From assembly GCF_932294415.1 (NCBI RefSeq), contig NC_065544.1, forward strand, positions 31,467,210 through 31,531,209: DNA of 64,000 nt, in the 5' to 3' direction. The notes beneath the pieces were generated by a model. The model had not been told where the DNA came from, ran no database searches, and was given only the letters and a program-made list of their open reading frames with translations. Below, piece by piece: positions 23,173 through 35,264 of this stretch (position 1 is its first letter; each line of letters starts with the position of its first letter). Both the position numbers and the translations under genes were made by a program. This stretch comes from Quercus robur (taxonomy: Eukaryota > Streptophyta > Magnoliopsida > Fagales > Fagaceae).

Positions 23173-24896
23173 GATGGAAGTTGAGTTCTGATAATGTTTG
23201 GTCTTGGTTCCTGGTGACTTTTGGTGCAGTGTAAATGGTTAATATTGGTCCCGTAAAGGCAAGGCTATGAGGAGGTGGATAAAATGAAAGATTATTTTGG
23301 TGGGATGGGGGGAGAAACTGATATATGCGCTGTATGAGACGGGAAAAATATGAATATATGTGCAGTAAAATGGGGGCAGAAGCATGTGTAGTATCTTGTC
23401 ATTGCACATTCATGTATTGTTATCCTGGTGTCTTGGGTGGATGTTGGGGAAGTTCAATCCCTTGGGACTTACATGGGGTGATTAGTTGCCCAGGTAATGT
23501 ATTGTAAATTTGTAATATTGTAAATGGGTTGACATTAAAATTCGAATTCAAAAGTGGTTATACTGATAGATCACCTTCATTCAGTAGTGCATTTTGATTC
23601 ATGCTTTTATATATATATATATATATATATATGGACAACCAAGTTTTCAGTCTAATCATTAAAAAAAAAAAACACAAGCTTCACGCCAGCAGTTTATTTT
23701 CACTTTTTCTCGCGTGTAATTGGTTTTATTGGTATTAATCTACTCTGTATTAAAAGATTTTATTGGTAAGGATTGAGCCCAACACACTTTGACCTCGGTT
23801 GTATGTTAGGTCAAGATTGAAGAAATATCTTAATCCAGCAGAAAATAATGGAACAAATCGTTTGAGGTGAAATATAGATACTATAATAGTATAATGTAGA
23901 GTTGGGCCTTGAAATTTGAACGAAATTCAAGTTACATCATTGCTATGAGGGTGCCTTGATCACAGTTTCTTCCCTAACCTGGCCTGTGTATCACCTGTTT
24001 GTTTATTTGACTCATGGTGTTCATGAACTAAGGACTCAATAAACCCAAAGTAGTGTCATGCAATCCTATGTGTGTGGAGTGGCGAAGGTGGGGCACAACC
24101 ACGGTTTACCCCTCCACAGTGCTTAATAACTTAGAAGTCGATGTTGATACCTCCACGACTAAGCTGGCAGAGCGGTGCAACACCCTGAGGCAGCCTATGC
24201 CAAGGCCGGACAGCCTTGCCTTATGCGCTATATATTTGTGGTATTTTTTTTTTTTTTTTTAATTATCTTTTTTTGAACAATTGTTTGTCATGGTGGATGG
24301 GTATGAATCTAACTTTAAGCTTTTGCTTCTTTCATCTCTCAAGTGAAACTGCTTTTGACATCAATGTCTTTAAATTATGCTCTACATATTCTTTTGTTGT
24401 TGCTTTCCCTGCTCAATTTCAACGTGTCCGCAGCATATTACTATACTAGCCACTTTCATAAATCAGCAATCAGCAGGGAGTGATGACAGAAGTACAAAAA
24501 AGAAGGGTGGAAAAAAGAAGAAACAAAAAGAAGGTAAAAAGAATGAAATCCGATATCCTTAGGCACTGTTGAATTTACTTAAAACATGGTAGAAAAAAGT
24601 TGCTTATCCAACAGGTAGAAAAGTGTAATTTTCTAATAAATCTATCTGATGATATTTCAACCCAAGCAAAAACTTCATATTGTATGCAGATGCTGAGAGA
24701 ATGAAACAAGTCACAACTGATAACACGGCACATCTGATCTGAACTCACTTGTCCTTACACATCAAAATCCCCAACAGTACATCAGAACCCGCATAAGTTC
24801 ATAAAACGGACCTTATTTTACAAGCAAGACACAATTATAAAACTATTAGGGAAGAGTGGAGATTACTTAAGTATGATTAGACGTTGTTGAAGTGGA
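23173..24896. other. 3' UTR of the coiled-coil gene and intergenic DNA
   Basis: The first few hundred bases are probably the 3' UTR of the gene ending at 23172; GTAATGTATTGTAAATTTG near 23495-23520 could hold the poly-A signals. A (TA)n tract lies at 23611-23631. Bases 24053-24240 are richer in GC and stay open on the plus strand, but I recognise no protein family there. Bases 24650-24896 are the probable 3' UTR of the WLIM1 gene on the other strand. The two genes converge. Confidence 0.5.
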
Positions 24897-27311
24897 TTAT
24901 GATTCAGCAGCAATTTCTTGAGCAGTGACCTCAGTCATTTCGTTCTTTTCGCTGTTGCTCTCAAGCTGGCTGTAGTTCCCTTTCTCCTTGAAGAGTTGGA
25001 TGTGGTGGTGCTTGCAGTAGAGCTTTCCTTCATGTGCAATGTAGTTTGATGGGCTTATGGTGCAACCTCCATGGGTGCATTTGAAGCAGCTCCTATGGTA
25101 TGGTGTCCCATTAACCGAAACCTTTTTGAGGACATAAACATCATTAGTTCTTCATAAACTGTTTGTTAAATACAGAATTAATGTCAATATGCCATGCCAA
25201 TTTCAATTAAATTATATAGTATAATGCATATAATTTTTTTTTGGTTTTGGCTTAAATTGAAAGTTGATGTCATGAAAAACAATGAAATTCTGAGAAATTG
25301 GACATGAGCATTAGAAGTGTAATATATATTTTGCATGTACATTAAAATAATGCCTATCATTCTCGAAAGTGCTCGTATGGTTGTTACCTTCTCGATTGGG
25401 TAAACGGTCTTGTTGCACCCAAAACATTTTTCTCTGGTGCCCCCGAACATATTCGAGACTGCCTTAGCATTCTGTTTAGTAGCTGGGTTAAGTTAGCAGA
25501 AAGCAGTGCTACAAATGGTTGGTTTGCTGTGGAACTGACTTGAAATATGAACGTTGCATTTAAATTAACATTGAAAAAGGATTCAACACAAGTGCGAGAT
25601 TACCTCATCAACCTGTCTTTCAGGTTTCAAGATTTTTGGTGTTCCTGAAAGAATGTTTAGAGAGAAGAACAAAATGAGTATCATTATAGAGTAGTTCTGA
25701 CAAGTAGAATTTATATCAATCCAGAGAAAGAAAGATTTTTTTTTTTTTTTTTAATAAGAAAAAAGGCTTTACCTTCAAAACTCTTGTCTAGGCTGCCAGT
25801 GCGCTTGAAGAGTTGATCATAGTGAGGCCTGCAATATAGGACCCCTTCAAAAGAACAGTAGTTGCTGAGCTGCAAGTGTAGAATACAACATGATGAAGTA
25901 TTCACTGTTTTCATCCTTAACATTGTCTACATTCTTTATTAAATTAGATAATTAAAAAAATAAAAATAAAAATCTCACAAATCCATTGTAGCAGGAACTA
26001 AACCGGATTTTTCCCTCTTGGGGCCAAACTATAGACAAAAATATTTTGACCAATCAAGAATATAAAATATACTAAAATTTGAAACTAAATTAATATATGA
26101 AGGATACAATTAGCATCTAAACAACATTAATAAAATGTAAACAAAACAAAAGAAAAAAAGAGAGACTATTTTTAATACATTTGCCTCAATCATTTATGAT
26201 CTATCATAGTAGAATTCAATATTCTTTTGAATTGCGAAACTAATCTATAATTGATTTCGTTCTAAATTTTGCAACAATTTTCCTTTCAATATACAAATCA
26301 AACAGTCCATTAGAGAATTTACACTCATTAATGAATGTTCCCAAAATTTATACTCCCTCCAAGAATTCAATTGTTCCTAAGAATTCAATTGGTTATAGAG
26401 TGCTTTCTCAAAAAAAGTTTGGTTATAGAGTAATTCTAATTATATCTACTCTTTTAGTTTCTAATTGCAACTATCGATATTATTAGAGCGAGGGTCACAA
26501 TAAAAAGGAAGATAATTTTCTAAATTTTATATATTTAAAAGTGGAATTGTTACCAAATTTAGTACATAATCAATCATTTAGAAATAAATTTGAAAGAAGG
26601 TTGAGTTCTATTTTAATAAATGATTGATTTAAATTATAGAAAAAAGTAATTATATTAGATTTTTTTTTTTGTTTATATTTTATTAACATTAAATATGTAT
26701 TTTTTTTTATTTCTCATATATTAATTCAATGTTAATATATATGTTTCTTTGGCCCATCAAAAGTGAAAATTTTGATTCCATCCTTGATTGGAAAATGACA
26801 ATTTTAAGAAGGAAAACATTTTTTTTTTTTTAATTTTATGATAATTCAATAGTTATAACTTACCATGAGAACGAGAGATTTGAAATTTAGATATCTTCAT
26901 CAGAAACATCGGGACATGTTAACTGCTTAAACTACAAGATTCTTAATTTCAAGAGAAGACATAGCTATCAATAATGACTATATATGTTGTATTCACATGT
27001 ACATGATCTATGCAAGAAGACAATGATAATGAACTCTTTCCTTGTTTGCCAACAAAACAACAATCATTCTTGTCCATGTTACAATCTTTGTTTTGTTTTT
27101 ATCTTTCCCAACAAACTCAATATAAAAAAGGAGGATAGATCCAAGTAAACAAATAAAATATAGCTAGTGTTACCTTGAGGGTACCCCTGCAATGGTGGCA
27201 TCGAAAGCAGGCCTTGTGGTACACTCGATTATCTGCAGTTAACTTATCAACCAAGTACACAGTCTTATCACAAGCCATGCACTTCTGTGTTGTTCCTGCA
27301 AAGCTAGCCAT
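24897..27311 (-). CDS. WLIM1: LIM-domain actin-bundling protein WLIM1
   Basis: Five exons on the minus strand: 27174-27311, 25773-25869, 25604-25644, 25388-25471 and 24897-25121, all GT-AG, giving 194 residues and a TAA stop. The protein has two LIM zinc-finger domains. The first covers about residues 10-62 (CMACDKTVYLVDKLTADNRV, then HKACFRCHHC). The second covers about 107-162 (CFGCNKTVYPIEKVSVNG, then SCFKCTHGGC and YCKHHH). A linker of about 45 residues and a short acidic tail ending AAES complete it. Plant two-LIM proteins of this type bind and bundle actin filaments in cytoplasm and also occur in nuclei. Length and sequence fit the widely expressed WLIM1 class rather than pollen PLIM or WLIM2. 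The gene looks intact. The acceptor of the last exon (AAAAAG) is weak in pyrimidines but needed by frame and homology. Confidence 0.95.
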
Positions 27312-27545
27312 TGATTCCTAATCCAAACCAGTCCTTAGCAAGAGCCAGAAGAGAGAGAGAGAGAGAGAGAGCTAGTCTTGTCTATTTTGCAACAATTTTG
27401 CTTTCTCTCTTTGCAGTCTCTCTCAAGCCAATTCTTTATTTTTATTTTTCCTTCTACCTCTGTATCAAACAGCTAGGCAGGCAAAACTAGAGGAGGAGAA
27501 GGAAAGCAGAGAGAGAGAGAGAGAATTGCGGGTTGTAGTGAATTG
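27312..27545 (-). promoter_or_regulatory. WLIM1 5' UTR and proximal promoter region
   Basis: On the coding strand a (CT)n tract (27350-27371) lies about 40 bases upstream of the ATG, with a second one at 27510-27523. CT-rich leaders are common in plant genes. No firm TATA box was identified. Confidence 0.45.
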
Positions 27546-29796
27546 CGGGTAACATGAAAACCAAATTTATAGTCTAATTTATGGGAGTGACCATTTTGCA
27601 ATCATTTTGTCCGAATTTAAAGCAACTACATGATATATCCTATGTTTATAACACCCGCTCCCTACCCCACTTTTTTATAATTTTATTTTTAGATATAGTT
27701 ATACATTCTAATTATGTTATCTATATACCCATTCCGTTCCAAATTGACAAATTGTTAGTCCTGTATTCTATTTTGAGATGTCTTAAAATTTTGTCATATT
27801 TCTAAAATTAAAAGTCATTAATTTACGGAGTTTCTTATTATGTCCCTACCAAATACAAGCACTCAAAGCAATAATTTTTTTTTTTTTTTTTTGAGAACTT
27901 TGTTTAAGGGTAATTTTTTGGAAACTTCTATCTTTTTAATTAATAAACAAGATAATAAACTATGTTCCATTAAAAAGTTGAGTTTTCTAAATAGGACCAA
28001 CAATTTGAGACAGAAGGAGTAATTATTTGCAAGCATATGCATTAATAATATATCAATTTTTTTAATAGACAAGGCACTTTACAAGTTGAGTTAATTGGAA
28101 CGTACAATAATACCAAGAGTTTTTTTTTTTTTTTTTTTTGGGGGGGAAGAAATACAATAATACCAAGAGTTAAAAGCTTAAATTTTCTAATTTCGAACCA
28201 CACCCTAAGCTAATAGGAATCTATATATATATATATATTGACAAAAACTAATGGGAATATAAATGCACAATATTAAATCCATTTACTCCAATATTATTAA
28301 AAAGAGCACCAATAACTAATTGGTGTTTTTGTCTGATAATAAAAGATAATCATCCGAAGTGAACATCATAGATTGAAATTCTTATTCAAAAAAAAAAAAA
28401 AAAAAGGAAAAAAAGAGAGAAAAACAAACAAAAATATTATTATAAAGAGATTATGGTTTGTTGGTTTATTAAATGGTTAAAAGCAAAATTCTATAGCTAC
28501 AAATATAGTAAAGAATAAATTTAGGTTTGGAGGAAAATTTGTCATACTCATTACTCACAATGTGAAGATTGATAAAAAATCATTCATATGTATTTTTAGT
28601 CACATAACATATTTAATAAGTCATATAACTTGTTTTAATAATACATGTTGATGGCTTTTGAATCGGCATGTAATTGGTATTTGGAGACTCCTCCCACTCA
28701 ATTTAGAAGAAAATTTTGTCCAGAAAAATTATAATAACTAGTAGAAATATAATTCATTTTTATTTTATTTTATTGAAAAAAGCTCTGACTTTGAAGAGAC
28801 TAGTAATGATAAATTCATGTATCCATTTTCATTCGAAGTGAAGCTACTCATTCATCACAAGGGTCCTCCACGCACTTAGATAATTTGGACTTCTCTTTTG
28901 CTTTATTATCTTTTTCCCTGTAGAATAGGAGACATCATGTTTATTAAAATAACCCAACTTATTTTGGGCACACCAAGTTAGGTTCATCAAAGTTAAAGTA
29001 AAATAAGTGATAGGAAAAAAAATTTGCAACATGGTTATGATATCATGTCAAATGGTAGATTTGAACTTCTGATGACTACTCTTTACTGACTATTTATTAT
29101 TATCATAACAAAATTGCCTTTGATTATGATGAAATTCTACAAAATAGTAAGATTTGGCAGCTCCCCTATCAAATCAAAAGAATAAAAGTAGATTAGGGAG
29201 CTGAATCATCATGAACTTTTGTTGATTTTTGGGGGAGGATAATCGAGGATGGGTTTTCTTTTGTTAAAGGTGGTGGGTCTAAAGTTACTGATTACTTGAT
29301 TTAATCATGACATGCCCAGCTGGATTCCTATTGGCTTCTTTCTTTCTTACTGTATTACTATTTGGAGATTGGAGTATAGTTTGTTCTTTTATAAATGTGT
29401 TCATTTGTTTCCTCTTTTTCTGTTCTTGATTAATGGATGGAAAACTCAGAACCTATAACTTTTCAAATTGTCTTTAAGCCAAAAAAAAAAAAAAAAAAAA
29501 AAAAAATATCTTTTCAAATGGTCTAGACTGACCTTATTTTTGCGACCGACATTACTTTTTCTGCTACTTTCTAAAATGACAATACATGACAATGGACCTA
29601 TAACTACGACCATTTTTACTTTTATCAGTTACAGCATGCCGCTTCAACAAGTTAAAGAAAAAATTTTGTAAAAAAAAAAAGAAAAAAAAAAGGGCCATTA
29701 ACACTCATTTTTTGGGTACATGTTATCATGCGATCTCCTAATGCCCTGCTGCATATCAAGGCCAAGTGTCATATTGACACCCCTTTGCAAGAGGGA
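27546..29796. other. AT-rich intergenic DNA
   Basis: About 2.25 kb with no gene or recognisable element on either strand. It has several homopolymer runs (T at 27872-27891 and 28120-28139, A at 28388-28405 and 29480-29506) and a short (TA)n at 28221-28240. The small open frames here lack codon bias or family resemblance. Confidence 0.6.
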
Positions 29797-29804
29797 GCTA
29801 TAAT

Positions 29805-30298
29805 TAGGGCTGTCTAGAGACCCGACCAATCCGACCCACCCGCCGCCGACTGAACCGATTTCTTCTGCGGTCGGCAATAGGTTTGTTCCTCCAAAACCCG
29901 AGTTTGGCAGGTCGGGTGTCGGTTTTCCTTCTCCAAAATTCGATCTGACCGACCCACAAATTTTTTTTTTTCGTCAAGATCTCAGCGAGATTTTGTTAGA
30001 TCTAGCCGAGATCTTGCCAAAAATGGCCTAAATTTGGCCGGATTTGGAGAGACTTAAAGGATTTTGGCCATTTTTTCTCCGTTTTCATGTTGGATTCTCG
30101 CTGTTTTCATGTCGGATTTTCGTTGTTTTCCATATCTTCAACCTCGACCGACCCGCCCGCTGCTTGTTGAAGTTCCAACCTGCTCGATCCGATCATCCTC
30201 TTGGTCGGCGATGGGATGAGATTTTGTCCACCCGATCTGGTCGGGTCGAATGCGGGTTGAGCACAAATCTGATCCGACCCGACTTGTGGACAGGCCTA
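29805..30298. mobile_element. hAT-type MITE, 494 bp, GC-rich
   Basis: An exact 8-bp target duplication, GCTATAAT, lies on both sides (29797-29804 and 30299-30306). The ends are inverted repeats: TAGGGCTGTC on the left and, read from the other strand, TAGGCCTGTC on the right. Subterminal CCCGACC/GGTCGGG motifs fill both arms. This combination is diagnostic of the hAT superfamily. There is no transposase; the open frame at 30044-30364 runs out of the element and is not a gene. Confidence 0.9.
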
Positions 30299-30740
30299 GC
30301 TATAATAGATGAATGCTTGGTTCAAGGCTTCAAGCTTAAACAAAATCTAATGGGCCTTAATTAGCCTAATTGGACTATGTTCCACTTATTAGTGTAGCAA
30401 AAGGGTCTAGTAGGGCAGATTTGAGTTTGACCCCAGAGGGTATTGGTCAAAACGTACATATTGGAAATGGTTTAGACTAAACGGGTTGCTATTTATGATA
30501 TAGCCCACATTTTTTTGCATAAAAATAAATAAGAAAACTTGAGTATATTCTATTTCTGATTTTTAATACAAGAGAATAAAGAAATGAATGCCACTTCCTA
30601 TTCTCTTGTGTTAAAAATTTGGATTATACATAAAATTTGGGTTATATACATAAACCCTTAAGTTTATGATCCGATAATTAATTTTAACCATACACTAGTC
30701 AAATAATTTCACAAAAAAAGAAATGCAAAGCTAAATGCCA

Positions 30741-30850
30741 GCCAAAGGCCTTGTAGTTGAATTGGCACCTCCCCATGTACAAAGTGCTTGGGGGTCTAGA
30801 GGGAAGGATAGGGTTCGAGTTGCGGGGTTATTAAAACTTTAAATTTTATA
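30741..30850 (+). mobile_element. tRNA-derived SINE fragment
   Basis: AAAGGCCTTGTAGTTGAATTGG (A-box region) is followed after about 50 bases by ATAGGGTTCGAGTTGC (B box) and a short TTATTAAAACTTT tail. The layout fits a plant SINE. It is short and tail-poor, so it is truncated or decayed. Confidence 0.6.
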
Positions 30851-31137
30851 ATAACAATCGTTGTTTAAATGGATTAAGTATGAATTCAAAAAACCAATTT
30901 CAAGTACACATCAAAGCTTTCACTTTCACTGACAAAAGGGAAGAGAGTTGGATGTATTGACTAAGAGAAGAAAATTAGAAAACACAAGAAAATACTTCTC
31001 CAAAAAGACCAACCAATGTGACTTAGGGTCAACCTAACACAACCCATCATTTTAGTAGGTTAAGTGTAGGTTGACACATTTTTTGCACAAATCCAAAATT
31101 CCAACCCATATTCATATTTGTCCTTTCTATATGTATT

Positions 31138-32379
31138 TGATAATAGCTTAATTTTGCATATTTATATCACAATTAGAAAGCATTATCATACTTATTTTGA
31201 GTTAATTCATGCATTTTATAGTTGGTTTTGAAATAATGCTGAATAATCAATTTTGTACTTAATTGAATTTTAATGTATGAATTTGTCTTCTGTAGGATAA
31301 TAAAATTAAATAAGTGGATTTGAACAAAGAAGAAAGTTAATGGACTTTACTTTTACAAGGACCATGATGAAGTCAAAGAAGGCCAATCCAATTAAATTCG
31401 AGTCCAATTGGAGTAAGGAATCAAATGAAATTTGCACCAAATCCAAGTCCAATTCGGATTAGGATTCCAGCCTGTGAACTAGTTAGTATTTGGAGCATAA
31501 CTTTCGGCTCAGATGTCCAATCAAGATAATTCAAGTTGGTCTGGAAAGTTAACTTAAAGGAATACAACTTTGTAGTTCACCAAAAGTCCTAATTCTGAAG
31601 TTAAATTGGCCAAAAACGTCAGTTAAAGGAAGTCTAAAAACATGAGATTTTTTTTCAAACGGGAATTCAACTTGTAATAGGATTCCTTGACCTATTTAAA
31701 GGCTCTTTAGGGAAAAATTTAGGAGGGAGCTGCTGTAGAACATAATTTAGGTTTTCTTAAAGTTTTTTTATATATAATTTTTAGAGTTTTATTTGTGCTA
31801 TGGCTTGCTAAAAGCCTTGCTAAAGTAAGGGGTGAAACCCAACCGTTTATTGGTATGCTCTTAACAATTATTTTATGGTTTTAATGCTTATGTTATTATG
31901 TTTTTGATTGATTTACTCATCTAGAAAAGTGTTTAGTTATGTATAATTATTTGATTTATTGTAAACTCCGGGCATGTTAAATGCTTAGTATTTCCTGCGA
32001 ACTAATTCACTAATTTTGTTTTGCCTAAAATCAATCAGTTTTATGAAACTACCTTAGACAATTAATTCTTGAGTTTTTATTGTTAAATCATCCGACTAAG
32101 ATAATCCTTCGTATGAATTTTAGTTGAGTTATAAAATAAATATTGTTAAGACTACCAATAGAGGTGTTGTGTTTGGATCACTAAACCTGAGCACCTTAAT
32201 ATATTTTTATTTTCTCTCAATTTAAATTAAATTTACTAAACCATAAAAAATCTCTTCAATTAAACTTTATTATTTTAGTTTTATTCTCTTGTGGTTTGCT
32301 AATCAATTCCCTTTTTCCTGTGGATTCAACCTTGGACTTATCGAGTTATTATTTCGCGACAATCCTGTACTTGCGAGCA
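31138..32379 (+). mobile_element. Probable solo LTR, Ty3/gypsy type (fossil)
   Basis: The segment starts TGATAATAGCTTAATTTTGC and ends in CCTGTACTTGCGAGCA, text usual at the ends of plant gypsy LTRs. The flanking five bases nearly match (GTATT and ATATT). No internal coding region lies on either side, so it reads as a solo LTR of about 1.24 kb. The end points are a best fit. Its age cannot be taken from a single LTR; the imperfect flanks suggest it is not very recent. Confidence 0.5.
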
Positions 32380-32636
32380 ATATTTAAGTCACAGCAATAT
32401 TCAGACAATCTCTCTCTCTCAGTGTGTGTGTGTGAGTGCATCTACATTATTCTAGTTGAATAACTAAATTTATTGAAAAGTCTTACAAATGCATGGGGCC
32501 ACAAGGGCCTTATCATCTCCTTAACCCTATGGAGAATGCATGTTTGAACAGCAGAGAGAGTGAAAATTCTTAGGCCTTACAAAAAAACCCTACTTGCTTC
32601 TTTGGGAGCAAACTTAAAACCAAGAGGGAAAATACA

Positions 32637-33064
32637 TCTATATATATAATAATAGGTGAAACTGAGAGAAACTTAAATTAGAATTTCAAATTAGAGTTCC
32701 AATTCTGTGTCATGTGTCCTAAATTATTTATTCTTAAAGAGTTTTATTTTTTAATTTTAGAATAAAATATGAGAGCACATCATAAATATTCATCCAAGTG
32801 AGTTATTAAGTACAAAAACTAAAGAGTCTAAAATAAATGAATCGTAAAAAAAAAAGTGCTTCACAATAATTTTTTTATTTATTTAAAAAACATGGATAAT
32901 TTACATTTTATACTTAATAATATCCTTACAAAATTTTTTAAAGAGTTAACAAAATATAAAAATGACTATCAATAATATTTAAATTATATATATAGGAATT
33001 ATATTATGTATCTTATTGTATATTTTTTAATGTATCCATGCATATGCATGGGATTACAATCTAA
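32637..33064 (+). mobile_element. Small non-autonomous Helitron, 428 bp
   Basis: It starts TCTATATATATAATAATAGG after an A and ends CTAA before a T, the Helitron rule. A perfect 16-base palindrome (CCATGCATATGCATGG, 33036-33051) stands 9 bases before the CTAA. Its first 90 or so bases are close to those of the 7.6-kb Helitron at 40116 (AATAATAGGTGAA, then AATTAGA and TGTGTCA-GTGTCC blocks), so the two are kin. It has no coding capacity. Confidence 0.85.
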
Positions 33065-33072
33065 TTAATATA

Positions 33073-33370
33073 ATGCATCTTATATATTTTTCTAAGTTTT
33101 CTTTGGTCTTAAGTTTCTTTGGTCTTATACCTTTCGGCTTTTTAAAGCTAAGGTTGAGAATTTCTTCTTTTGTCATTGGATTCCAGTTTTGCACTAAGAT
33201 TCAGAGGGGGGGGGGGGGGGATCTGTCTCATCAGCTTTCTCTCAGTTTACAGCCACTCATGGAATTGATCAAAAGTTCTCCTGCTTATATACCTGCCCAG
33301 ATACGTCAGAAGCTTGCACCTCGCTCTTCTAATAAATAAAAAGAGCAGCCTGCATCTTTATCATCTTCTA
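33073..33370 (+). other. Coding-like segment of unknown origin
   Basis: About 300 bases between the small Helitron and the solo LTR. From 33180 the text looks like degraded coding sequence with a G run of about 15 (33207-33221). I recognise no family. The LTR that follows has landed at its right edge. Confidence 0.3.
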
Positions 33371-34474
33371 TGTAAGGTTGAATTTAATCAACCATGTGTT
33401 GGCTTTATTCCATGACAAATTTGCTTGTAATATAGCACTTAGAAACCTTGTATTTAGGTGGGAATCATGTAAGGGTAGTGTGTGAGAGAGTGTGAAGAAA
33501 TGCTCAAGACAGTGCAGTGAAGCAGAGACTCGCGGCTAGGACTCGCGGGTGGCTCGCGGCTTGCAAGCCGCCAAAAGTTGCTCACGTGCAGAGCATGTAG
33601 TGGAGCTGAACAGTCACGCCACCTGGAGCACTACACGACAAAAATCCAGACTGGCCATTAAGTTAGCTCGCGACTTGAACTCGCGACTCAGTCAAGTCGC
33701 GAGGTCAAGTCACCAGCCAGCCCTGTTTTTGGAAAAACTGACTCTTCATATTCCATTCTCACACCAGTATAAATACCCCTCATTCCCACAAGATATGTGT
33801 GGCGATTCAGAAAGAAAAACCCTAAGAGAGGTTTCTTCAAAACACCCACCCAATTAGAGAGAGCTACTCATTCTTAGAGAGAAATCTTTGTAGTCTCTTC
33901 TCATTCCCTCTCTCATTGTCATACCTATTGAGAGGAGATTTCTATTCAAACACTACCCACACCCATTTAGAGTGTTGAGTGTTCTTGGAGTTTTGGGAAG
34001 CATTGGAAGATGCCAAAGATGGCGGATGCTATGGTTTAGTAGCGGAATCCGGTAAGCTAGAAAAGAAAAAGGTTCGGCGCAACCTCGTTGGAGCAAGAAG
34101 CTTGGAGGGCTTAGGTACATCGGGTAGATTAGGCTTGGAGGGTCTATTGCTGTTCATGTATCCCAACTACATTTTCTAGTGGATTATTGATCGCTTGGAG
34201 GGCGGCGGAGAGGTTTTACGCCGAGGGCTTCGGTTTCCTCTTCGATAACACATCGTGTGTTGTCCTTGTGTTTGCATCCCTCTTCCCTTTATCTTTGCCT
34301 TTTATTTTCTGCTGTGGATGTGATTTATAATTGGCTTAGATTGTTTTCCAATTCTGTTTATAGCTTATGTTCATTTTCCGCACACTAGTTGTTTGACATA
34401 AAGCTTGAATTGGTTAATTTGTAAATTGGGGGTCTAAACGTTCAAGGGTGTTTATACACATATTTGAACTTTCA
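33371..34474 (+). mobile_element. Solo LTR of an LTR retrotransposon (fossil)
   Basis: The 1104-bp unit starts TGTAAGGTTG, ends GAACTTTCA, and carries an exact 5-bp target duplication TTCTA on both sides (33366-33370 and 34475-34479). No internal region is present, so it is a solo LTR left by recombination between two LTRs. It contains the CTCGCGACTTGAACTCGCGA repeats. A copia lineage is suspected from general look only. The exact target duplication argues for a moderately young insertion. Confidence 0.85.
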
Positions 34475-34479
34475 TTCTA

Positions 34480-34800
34480 GTAACGACCAGTTGTCTACGG
34501 ATTCTCCCTCATACTCTATCGCAGCGGAGCCATCGCCATCTCTGCGCTTGAATGGTTCTCCCCAGCCCTACAGCAAAGGAAAAGTTCTTTCTCTAAATCG
34601 GGCCCGGGACATTCAACGAAAAAGGATGACCCGATGTTTTGCCCTTTCTCCCCCCAAAAAGGCCCGGATCCTCTATTTATTTATAGGAGAATCGGCCTGC
34701 CCCGCTTTCCTCCCCTGCGGAAAGAGCTCGTTCGCCAAGTCCGAACTCCCACTTTCTCGTCGATGACGGCTCTCCTCGATGCTAGCAACCGCGTTATATA
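34480..34800. other. Possible mitochondrial DNA insert (NUMT)
   Basis: This 320-base stretch is clearly richer in GC than its surroundings (CTAAATCGGGCCCGGGACAT, GGCCCGGATCC, GGCCTGCCCCGC), with the texture of plant mitochondrial intergenic DNA. I cannot name the mitochondrial locus, so the origin is an impression. The plus-strand open frame within it resembles no known protein. Confidence 0.4.
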
Positions 34801-34982
34801 ATCAAGCACAAATATTTATGTAAATGTTGCTCCCTTGAATAAAATCCTAACTCCGCCACTAGAACCATGCAATGATCTTATACTCATTGTGCACAATTGC
34901 TAGAAGAAAAAGCTTCATGTCGTCCTTCAAAAGTCATTGTCGTGTCTAGGTCCTCATCGTGGAAAATGATATCCTTCGCAAC

Positions 34983-34985
<3 letters not shown>

Positions 34986-35017
<32 letters not shown>
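34986..35017. repeat. (GA)16 microsatellite
   Basis: About sixteen GA units, flanked by non-coding DNA (34801-35260) in which I see nothing else. Confidence 0.9.
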
Positions 35018-35019
<2 letters not shown>

Positions 35020-35264
35020 ATTAGAAAATGAAAAAGAAAAGAAAAGAAAGTGATAGAGATTGGATTTCATAGGAATAGAGTGCAATTCAATCTACCAATG
35101 TACATGTGTACAAAATTGTATGTATTTATTTTGGTCCTTTTTTCCCACTTAATTGCTTAACTAGATTGTTTCAAAATTTTACTCAAAAAAAAAAAAAAAA
35201 GATTGTTTCAAAATAAATTTCGACGAGGCATCCTTCAAGTTGTAAAATCAAGCTAATTTAGCCT

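Noticed and set aside
24053-24262. GC-richer open frame of 69 codons
   Set aside because: It looks slightly coding-like but matches no family I know and has no splice partner, so it is mentioned only within the intergenic entry.
30044-30364. 106-codon open frame
   Set aside because: It starts inside the hAT MITE and runs out across its end; no family match.
33549-34179. Two open frames of 102 and 66 codons
   Set aside because: Both lie within the solo LTR and reflect its repeated blocks.
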